This document shows positions 1 to 4,740 of a stretch of DNA of 8,014 nt, piece after piece. The stretch comes from Thermacetogenium sp. UBA5472 (GTDB lineage Bacteria; Bacillota; DSM-12270; Thermacetogeniales; Thermacetogeniaceae). The stretch lies in the NCBI GenBank assembly GCA_002426495.1, contig DIQC01000081.1, positions 1 to 8,014 of the forward strand, given 5' to 3'. Positions within the stretch are counted from its first letter, which is position 1; each line of letters starts with the position of its first letter. The position numbers and the translations under genes were made by a program. The notes under the pieces are model-generated. The model had not been told where the DNA came from, made no database searches, and was given only the letters and a program-made list of their open reading frames with translations.

Positions 1-1
1 G

Positions 2-454
2 GATAGAGAAGACCTGGGATATGTGGGGGAAGTAGAGAGTATTAACCCCGAGATAATTCAAACAGTCAAAGATGAGGGATACATTCCGGTGATCGCCCCT
101 ATCGGGGTGGGCAGGGATGGTAAAAGCTATAATATCAATGCTGATTATGTGGCCGGAGCGATAGCTGCGGCGTTAAAGGCCAACAAATTGGTGCTGCTTA
201 CAGATGTAGAAGGAATTTTTGTTGATCAAAAAGACCCCTCAAGTCTCCTTTCAGTGATCAAGACCTCAGAAGTCCCCGACCTGATCAGCAAGGGGATTAT
301 CGCCGGGGGAATGATCCCCAAGGTAGAGTGCTGTGTCCATGCTTTAGAGCATGGGGTGGGGCGCACCCACATCATCGATGGCAGGATTTTGCACTCCATT
401 CTGCTGGAGGTATTCACAGACGAAGGTGTTGGCACAATGGTAGTCAAAGAATAG
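2..454 (+). CDS. argB: Acetylglutamate kinase, C-terminal part (5' end outside window)
   Basis: This enzyme phosphorylates N-acetyl-L-glutamate with ATP, the second step of arginine synthesis, in the cytoplasm. The reading frame is open from the first bases of the window, and residues before the internal GTG at 23 (DREDLGY) already fit the family, so the gene is cut by the window edge and the GTG is not a start. About 150 residues are present of a usual length near 290-300. Visible family motifs are the substrate-binding stretch NINADYVAGAIA, the nucleotide-site segment LLTDVEGIF, GGMIPKVECC with the catalytic lysine, and the C-terminal HIIDGR...LLEVFTDEGVGTMV block. That last block resembles arginine-inhibitable hexameric kinases, from memory of the family, so feedback control by arginine is an inference. 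The next gene is argD, 253 bp away. The stop codon is almost directly followed by a repeat hairpin. Confidence 0.95.
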   Translation, partial: DREDLGYVGEVESINPEIIQTVKDEGYIPVIAPIGVGRDGKSYNINADYVAGAIAAALKANKLVLLTDVEGIFVDQKDPSSLLSVIKTSEVPDLISKGIIAGGMIPKVECCVHALEHGVGRTHIIDGRILHSILLEVFTDEGVGTMVVKE

Positions 455-483
455 ATGCAACGGGGACGGTTCTTGGCGCATTT
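453..483 (+). repeat. REP-like palindromic unit with GGGGACGGTTC core, at the argB stop
   Basis: The core GGGGACGGTTCTTGG starts at 462. Flanking arms can pair: ATGC 455-458 with GCAT 478-481, weakly extended outwards by A453/T483 and a G-U pair. The same core recurs in other gaps of this window in both orientations, each time inside a short hairpin whose stem differs. The unit begins at the last bases of argB. It is probably a member of a dispersed palindromic family of the kind mobilised by REP-associated tyrosine (Y1) transposases. That assignment is inference, since no transposase gene is in the window. Confidence 0.6.
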
Positions 484-499
484 CTGCGGTGCAACGTTG

Positions 500-523
500 G
501 TCGGCTGACTTCTGGCTTCCGAC
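500..523 (-). repeat. Short degenerate heptamer array (GTCRGAA type)
   Basis: Read on the minus strand, the segment gives successive seven-base units GTCGGAA, GCCAGAA and GTCAGCC. The ends GTCGG (500-504) and CCGAC (519-523) can also pair as a 5-bp stem. It is short and imperfect, so it could be chance, but it sits in a gap otherwise made of repeats. It has the same seven-base periodicity as the GTTRGTS arrays at 663-690 and 7817-7852. Confidence 0.35.
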
Positions 524-592
524 ATCGATTTCTGCAAGGTTTGCTTTTTTGCTATATTCAGGTCGTTAAGTGGATTGGAGATTCTTGCTCAA

Positions 593-628
593 TGGTGACA
601 GTCACCAGGGACGGGGTGCCAGATCACC
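593..628 (+). repeat. Palindrome TGGTGAC-A-GTCACCA joined to a degenerate GGGACGG core
   Basis: Bases 593-607 form a perfect 7-bp inverted repeat around a single A. It is followed at 608-614 by GGGACGG, a degenerate form of the core seen elsewhere. An alternative pairing, GGTGA 594-598 with TCACC 624-628, would put this core in the loop, as in the other units. I read it as a diverged member of the same family. Confidence 0.45.
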
Positions 629-662
629 TTGACAGTTCTGACAGTATATTTTCGGCAATCTA

Positions 663-690
663 TTCCAACGACTAACCACCAACCACTAAA
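663..690 (-). repeat. Heptamer tandem array (GTTRGTS), upstream of argD
   Basis: On the minus strand this reads TTTAGTG, GTTGGTG, GTTAGTC, GTTGGAA: four seven-base units. The same unit order, with one extra GTTAGTC and one inserted base, occurs on the plus strand at 7817-7852, so the two are inverted copies of one element differing in unit number. It ends only a few bases before the argD Shine-Dalgarno sequence, so it lies in the argD 5' leader if transcription reads through from argB. Confidence 0.65.
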
Positions 691-707
691 TAAGAGGGGG
701 AGAAGTT

Positions 708-1910
708 GTGACTGGTTATCAAATAAAGGAAATGGGGAAGAGATACCTGATGCAAAATTACGCTCAACTTCCTCTGGTGATCGCCAGGGGGGAAGGTGTA
801 CGGGTATGGGATGATCAAGGGAAGTGTTACCTTGATTTTGTAGGGGGGATCGCTGTCAATTCGGTGGGGCACTGTCACCCCAGGGTTGTGGCTGCCATCC
901 GCCAGCAGTCGGAACAGTTGATCCACTGCTCCAACCTCTACTGGTTTGAGCCTCCGGTGGTTTTGGCCCAAGAGTTGGCAGCTCTAAGCGGCCTTGATCG
1001 TGTTTTCTTTTGCAACAGTGGTGCTGAGGCCAATGAGGCTGCGATCAAATTGGCCCGCAAGTACGCCTATGAACAGTGCAATAAAGAGAACCCGGAGATC
1101 ATTGCCTTTACACAGTCTTTTCATGGCAGAACTCTGGGAACCCTGGCAGCAACCGGCCAAGAGAAGTTCTCCCGGGGATTTACCCCTCTGCCGGAGGGCT
1201 TTCGCCATGTCCACTTCAATGATGTGGCAGAGCTGAAGAGGGCTGTAGGACCACAAACAGCAGCAGTTCTGGTAGAGCCGCTACAGGGTGAGGGTGGTGT
1301 CTATCCGGCCACCCAGGAAATGATGGGAGCTCTGGCTGAACTGCGGGATGAAAAGGGGATTTTGCTCATGTTTGATGAGGTGCAGTGCGGCCTGGGTCGT
1401 ACAGGGAAGGCCTTTGCTTACGAGCATTACGGGGTGCGGCCCGATATCCTTACCCTTGCTAAGGCCCTGGGGGGAGGCTTACCCATTGGGGCAGCCTTAG
1501 CTCGGGAAGGGGTGGCCCAGGTTTTTCAACCTGGCACCCACGGAACAACATTTGGGGGGAACCCGGTGGTCTGTGCGGCAGCCAGGGCGGTCCTGCAGGT
1601 GCTTCAGGATGAAGGGCTTGTTGAGCAGGCAGCACAGACCGGGAATTACATGAAGGCCAGCCTGGAGGCTCTACAAAATAAGTATCCATTTATCAAAGAG
1701 GTGCGAGGGATGGGCCTGCTGCTGGGGATGGAGCTTGACCGGCCGGGACAGGAGATGGTAGCACTCTGTCAGGAACGGGGGCTATTAGTAAACTGCACCG
1801 CTGAACGCGTGATCCGCTTCATGCCTCCTTTGATCACCTCCAGGGAAGAGGTTGATGAGGCAGTGGGGATTTTGGATGAGGCCTTGCGTGTTTTTCAGGA
1901 AAGAGGTTAG
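708..1910 (+). CDS. argD: Acetylornithine aminotransferase
   Basis: This is a class III PLP-dependent aminotransferase of 400 residues, the usual ArgD length. It converts N-acetylglutamate 5-semialdehyde plus glutamate to N2-acetylornithine and 2-oxoglutarate in the cytoplasm. Motifs in order: FVGGIAVNSVGHCHP near 44-58; NSGAEANEAAIKLARKY (103-119), which holds the cofactor phosphate; FHGRTLGTLAATG (138-150); VEPLQGEGG (189-197); FDEVQCGLGRTG with Asp223, which contacts the pyridine nitrogen; LAKALGGGLPIGA with the Schiff-base Lys252; and GTHGTTFGGNP (277-286). The start is GTG 708, preceded by the purine-rich GAGGGGGAGAAG ending 2 bp upstream. The in-frame ATG at codon 9 lacks such a site. 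In some bacteria ArgD also serves lysine synthesis as succinyldiaminopimelate aminotransferase; nothing here decides that. It lies between argB and argF in the usual arg order. Confidence 0.97.
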   Translation: MTGYQIKEMGKRYLMQNYAQLPLVIARGEGVRVWDDQGKCYLDFVGGIAVNSVGHCHPRVVAAIRQQSEQLIHCSNLYWFEPPVVLAQELAALSGLDRVFFCNSGAEANEAAIKLARKYAYEQCNKENPEIIAFTQSFHGRTLGTLAATGQEKFSRGFTPLPEGFRHVHFNDVAELKRAVGPQTAAVLVEPLQGEGGVYPATQEMMGALAELRDEKGILLMFDEVQCGLGRTGKAFAYEHYGVRPDILTLAKALGGGLPIGAALAREGVAQVFQPGTHGTTFGGNPVVCAAARAVLQVLQDEGLVEQAAQTGNYMKASLEALQNKYPFIKEVRGMGLLLGMELDRPGQEMVALCQERGLLVNCTAERVIRFMPPLITSREEVDEAVGILDEALRVFQERG

Positions 1911-1931
1911 TGTTCATTCTGCACTACACGA

Positions 1932-2121
1932 AGGCTACCGCTTGCTTGGTATCGCCTAATCAAAAATAAGAACCGTTGGGCAAACGGGAATAGCTTGGTA
2001 ATCATGTCGGCACTAGTCGGCACATCCCAGGAAGCCCCCATCTGCCTGCCGCCCGCCTACCTGCCGGATGGGCAGTGACGGGCAGGCCTCTAAGCGAGTG
2101 TAGGTAGTGGGAGCATGTCAC
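1932..2121 (+). mobile_element. Possible relic of an IS200/IS605 (TnpB-type) right end between argD and argF
   Basis: No transposase reading frame survives, but the segment looks like the structured 3' end of such elements. It has a hairpin AGGC-TACC (1932-1939) with GGTA...GCCT (1948-1957), a hairpin CCGTT 1973-1977 with AACGG 1983-1987, a direct repeat GTCGGCAC (2006-2013 and 2016-2023), then GGAAGCCCCCATCT and, further on, TAAGCGAGTGTAGGTAGTGGG and GCATGTCAC. CCCCCATCT and AGGTAGTGGG can pair imperfectly. The pattern of GAAGCCCCC, a CTAAGCGAG-like loop, a G-rich arm and a final TCAC is what I recall from IS605-family right ends in Firmicutes, where the region encodes the TnpB guide RNA. 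The match is from memory and needs a search. No left end is visible. Confidence 0.4.
2044..2087. repeat. GC-rich inverted-repeat insert inside the putative IS right end
   Basis: Outer arms GCCTGCC (2044-2050) and GGCAGGC (2081-2087) pair perfectly. Inner arms CTGCC (2061-2065) and GGCAG (2071-2075) form a second stem, and GCCCG (2051-2055) can pair alternatively with CGGGC (2079-2083). TCT flanks it on both sides (2041-2043 and 2089-2091). It separates the two halves of what would otherwise be one hairpin (CCCCCATCT and AGGTAGTGGG), so it looks like a small palindromic element inserted into the older structure. Confidence 0.45.
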
Positions 2122-2153
2122 GTGTTCTATGGAAAGCAATATTCTAACAATGT

Positions 2154-2160
2154 AGGGAGA
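2154..2160 (+). promoter_or_regulatory. Ribosome binding site that fixes the argF start
   Basis: AGGGAGA lies 9 bp before ATG 2170. The longer open frame could begin at GTG 2107, but that codon sits in the repeat-like sequence with no family-like residues after it. The site therefore supports ATG 2170. Confidence 0.7.
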
Positions 2161-2169
2161 TGTAACGAA

Positions 2170-3120
2170 ATGGCTGGTGCATACTTGGATAAGAGTTTAA
2201 AAGGACGGGATTTTCTGACGATTTCTGATTTTACCACAGATGAGATCCGGCTGATCATCGATGCTGCACATGACTTGAAGAAAGACTTAAAAGAGGGCAT
2301 TCCTCACCCTGTTTTACAGGGGAAAAGCATGGGGATGATCTTCACCAAGCCCTCCACCCGGACCAGGGTTTCTTTCGAAGTGGGGATGTATCAGCTAGGC
2401 GGCTATGCCCTTTTCCTGAGTGCTCAGGATATTCAATTGCGCAGAGGGGAGTCACTTCCTGATACAGCGCGCACATTGGAGCGCTATCTGGATGGGATCA
2501 TGATCAGAACCTTTGACCAGGCTGATGTGGATGAACTGGCTGAGTATGGTTCCATCCCGGTGATCAACGGATTAACAGATCTAGTTCACCCTACCCAGGT
2601 GATTGCAGACTTGATGACAGTGGAGGAACACCAAGGGAAGCTGGCAGGGCTCAAGCTGGCCTATATCGGGGATGGAAACAATGTCGCCCATTCCCTGCTG
2701 CAGATCTGTGCCAAGATGGGTGTGCAGATGACCATCGCCTGTCCGCCGGGGTATGAACCAGATACAGAGATTCTGGCAGCTGCCCGGCTGGATGCTGTTA
2801 AAACTGGCATACAACTGGATGTAGTGGAGGATCCGGCGGAGGCAGCCAAGGATGCTGATGCGATCTATACAGACATATGGGCGAGTATGGGGCAAGAAAA
2901 AGAGCAGGATCAGCGGGTTGGTGACTTCCAGTCCTATCAGGTCAATGAAGAACTCCTAAAAAGAGCAAACCCCGGTGCAGTTGTTCTGCACTGCCTTCCA
3001 GCGCACAGGGGTGAGGAAATCACCGATGAAGTGATCGATGGGCCTCAGTCAGTGGTCTTTGATGAAGCTGAAAACCGGCTCCATGCCCATAAGGCTATCA
3101 TGGCTTTGGTAATGGGTTAA
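2170..3120 (+). CDS. argF: Ornithine carbamoyltransferase
   Basis: This enzyme joins carbamoyl phosphate and L-ornithine to give citrulline in the cytoplasm. It has 316 residues, typical of the anabolic enzyme. The N-terminal domain carries the carbamoyl-phosphate motif STRTRVSFE (62-70), the IMIRTF segment (110-115) and HPTQ (140-143). The C-terminal domain carries DGNNVAHS (168-175), the ornithine-contacting TDIWASMG (234-241) and HCLPAHRGEEI (274-284) with the active-site cysteine at 275, followed by FDEAENRLHAHKA. All expected motifs are intact. ATG 2170 was chosen over an in-frame GTG 63 bases upstream because of the AGGGAGA site and because homologues begin near the LKGRDFLT segment. 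It is the last arg gene in the window and is followed by a terminator. OTC and the catabolic ArcB are related, but the argB-argD-argF context favours biosynthesis. Confidence 0.96.
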   Translation: MAGAYLDKSLKGRDFLTISDFTTDEIRLIIDAAHDLKKDLKEGIPHPVLQGKSMGMIFTKPSTRTRVSFEVGMYQLGGYALFLSAQDIQLRRGESLPDTARTLERYLDGIMIRTFDQADVDELAEYGSIPVINGLTDLVHPTQVIADLMTVEEHQGKLAGLKLAYIGDGNNVAHSLLQICAKMGVQMTIACPPGYEPDTEILAAARLDAVKTGIQLDVVEDPAEAAKDADAIYTDIWASMGQEKEQDQRVGDFQSYQVNEELLKRANPGAVVLHCLPAHRGEEITDEVIDGPQSVVFDEAENRLHAHKAIMALVMG

Positions 3121-3208
3121 AGGGCGGGAAAAAGGGGGCCAATTCCGTTGCAGTATATCTTATGCCCCAGTGACTCATTATTTTGTTATGATAGTAAACA
3201 ATAGAGAC

Positions 3209-3229
3209 CCCGCCGTTGGCGGGTTTTTT
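3209..3229 (+). terminator. Intrinsic terminator of the arg cluster
   Basis: CCCGCC (3209-3214) and GGCGGG (3218-3223) form a perfect 6-bp GC stem around GTT, directly followed by six T residues. It lies 88 bp after the argF stop and separates the arg genes from the nuclease pair. This is the only textbook Rho-independent terminator I see in the window. Confidence 0.92.
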
Positions 3230-3449
3230 CTATTGGCCTAGTTATCTCAGGGACCGTATCCTGATTGCTACCTAAGAGAGGTTTCTTTCCCTAATCTGCG
3301 AATAGATCAGGATAGTCTCTACATTGTGCATTAAGCTCATCGATTAATCTTATTAACCTTGCAGTATTTCGCCGATAATTGTGCTAAGTGCTATGGAACA
3401 AAGGGTTGCTTTCTTATTCTTGCGGCAGATTCACGCCCCAATGGATAGG

Positions 3450-3486
3450 CTTTTGAGACGCGAGAACCGTCCCCGCGTCTCAAAAG
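3450..3486 (-). repeat. REP-like hairpin with perfect 13-bp stem and ACCGTCCCC core
   Basis: CTTTTGAGACGCG (3450-3462) pairs perfectly with CGCGTCTCAAAAG (3474-3486) around an 11-base loop that contains most of the core, ACCGTCCC. Bases 3454-3474 are the exact reverse complement of 7168-7188, a 21-bp identity. This is the strongest hairpin in the window. There is no T-run after it, so it is not a standard terminator. Orientation is taken from the GGGGACGGTTC form of the core, which lies on the minus strand. Confidence 0.8.
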
Positions 3487-3516
3487 CGTGACAAAAGGAC
3501 CGTCCCCGCGTCATGC
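3486..3516 (-). repeat. Second REP-like hairpin, head-to-tail with the first
   Basis: GCGTGAC (3486-3492) pairs with GTCATGC (3510-3516), with one G-U pair. The 14-base string ACCGTCCCCGCGTC at 3499-3512 is an exact direct repeat of 3466-3479, offset by 33 bp. The stem sequence differs from the first unit while the core is kept, so the stem has its own compensated pairing rather than being a simple duplication. Confidence 0.7.
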
Positions 3517-3587
3517 AAAAGGTGAATAATCTAACGGCGGCGAATATATTAAGCAGTCTGCTAAAAGAAATAAATTAATCACATGAA

Positions 3588-4739
3588 ATGCGGTGTATTA
3601 TTTTGAAGGTTTTGCATACTGCAGATATACATCTTTCTCCTGGGGCACCTGAGAGGATGGATGCACTCCGTAGGGTGTGCCATCTGTCCCGGGAATTGGG
3701 GTGTGCGGCTCTGTTGATCGCCGGGGATCTGTTTGATACCCCCCAGGCGGCTGTGGCTTTAAGGGCAGAGGTGCGGGAGTTGTTTGATTCTATTGGGCAA
3801 GAGGTTTACCTGATCCCTGGCAACCATGATGCGGTAGCATTTAAGTCAGGGGAGTATTATGGGCGAAATGTGCACATTTGCAGCGATATGCCTGTCAGGT
3901 GGGAAGTGGAAGGGGTTCCTCTGCTGGGCATTCCTTACCTGCCGGGAAGGCAGGGTGTGGAGCTGCTGCGCTCCCATGTTCAAGGAGAGGGTGCACCCTG
4001 CATAGTGATCATGCATACCAATTTTTATAATTCATCACTGTCAGCTCTTTATTTCTCTGAGGATGATGATGATTCAGCAAGTGCCTGTTTATGGGAGGGT
4101 GATCTGGCAGACCTCCCTCAGACTTATATTGCCCTAGGGCACTGGCATAACCCTACACTTCCTCCGATCAAAGTCAATAATGTCCGGGTGGCCTACAGTG
4201 GAACGCCTTATCCCACATCGAAGGGTGAGAATGGGGCACGCCATGCTTTTCTCATTGATGTTTCTTCCGAGGGATTTGATGTGCAGGGCATCAAGATTCC
4301 CGGAGTACCTCGCAGGGAAACGGCATCCTTTTTCTTTGTTCCTGGTGAAGAGGATAAAATAATGGAGGAGATTGAATCATTTTTGGAACAGAGTGCTGAT
4401 GATGAGGTGATCCTTGACCTGGATGTGGCTGGTTGGGTAGGGAGCATCAGTGAGGGTGCTTGTGCAGCGGAAATAGATAGGCTGGTAGGGAAGCACCGGG
4501 GGCGCTGGAGAGCTATCAACACCGGTACAGTCCAGGTTACAGGGATTGCGGCGCTGCCGGGAGTTGCTTCCCGGTGTCTGCATAAACTGGGGGAATTGGA
4601 GCCGCCGGACTCCCTGGCTTTGGAGGACTGCAGTGACCCTTCTCTACAGGAACTGTCTCGGAAAGTGCGGGAAGACAGGGATGGCCTTTATCGTTCAGCT
4701 CTCTCACTGCTGTTGCAGCAGATAGGAAGGGGGAGTTAG
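3588..4739 (+). CDS. SbcD/Mre11-like DNA repair metallophosphoesterase (YhaO type)
   Basis: This is a calcineurin-like phosphoesterase of the SbcD/Mre11/YhaO group, expected to be a Mn-dependent nuclease working with the ATPase encoded next. All metal-site motifs are present: TADIH (Asp13, His15), GDLFD (Asp47), GNHD (79-81), MHTNF (His143) and GHWH (His185, His187). The SGTPYPTSKGENGARHAFLIDV segment (204-225) is the usual strand after the catalytic domain. The rest, to residue 383, is a less conserved C-terminal part, probably the capping and partner-binding region. Homologues start at a methionine just before KVLHTADIHL, so TTG 3603 is a real alternative to ATG 3588; neither has a good Shine-Dalgarno sequence. 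The stop is one base before the start of the ATPase gene, so the two are surely co-translated. Length and neighbour favour YhaO over classical SbcD, at moderate certainty. Confidence 0.9.
   Translation: MRCIILKVLHTADIHLSPGAPERMDALRRVCHLSRELGCAALLIAGDLFDTPQAAVALRAEVRELFDSIGQEVYLIPGNHDAVAFKSGEYYGRNVHICSDMPVRWEVEGVPLLGIPYLPGRQGVELLRSHVQGEGAPCIVIMHTNFYNSSLSALYFSEDDDDSASACLWEGDLADLPQTYIALGHWHNPTLPPIKVNNVRVAYSGTPYPTSKGENGARHAFLIDVSSEGFDVQGIKIPGVPRRETASFFFVPGEEDKIMEEIESFLEQSADDEVILDLDVAGWVGSISEGACAAEIDRLVGKHRGRWRAINTGTVQVTGIAALPGVASRCLHKLGELEPPDSLALEDCSDPSLQELSRKVREDRDGLYRSALSLLLQQIGRGS
4724..4734 (+). promoter_or_regulatory. Ribosome binding site for the TTG-started ATPase gene
   Basis: AGGAAGGGGGAG lies inside the last codons of the upstream gene, 6 bp before TTG 4741. 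The upstream stop TAG occupies 4737-4739, leaving a one-base gap. A strong site with a weak start codon and a near-overlapping stop suggests translational coupling that balances the two subunits. Confidence 0.75.
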
Positions 4740-4740
4740 T

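Larger units (their letters stand above)
3230..3587. other. Non-coding gap between argF terminator and nuclease pair
   Basis: There is no credible gene here on either strand. Contents are a 9-bp inverted repeat TATCCTGAT (3257-3265) with ATCAGGATA (3306-3314) around a 40-bp loop, the two core-bearing hairpins described separately (3450-3516), and an AT-rich stretch (3540-3585) before the next gene. I find no promoter with both boxes well matched and well spaced, so the transcription start of the downstream pair is unassigned. Confidence 0.6.

Noticed and set aside
23..25. GTG 23 as the start of argB
   Set aside because: The frame is open to the window edge with family-like residues before it, so it is an internal valine codon.
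455..707. ARG box or T-box leader in front of argD
   Set aside because: I see no convincing ArgR operator pair and no T-box conserved element; the gap is explained mostly by repeats.
2107..2169. Longer argF start at GTG 2107
   Set aside because: The extra 21 residues do not resemble the family, the region is repeat-like, and a good ribosome site precedes ATG 2170.
3184..3192. Extended -10 element TGTTATGAT as a promoter after argF
   Set aside because: No -35 box at proper spacing, and the terminator at 3209 would stop any transcript almost at once.
3450..3516. CRISPR array
   Set aside because: Only two short palindromic copies of a core with differing stems; there is no regular repeat-spacer pattern and no cas gene.
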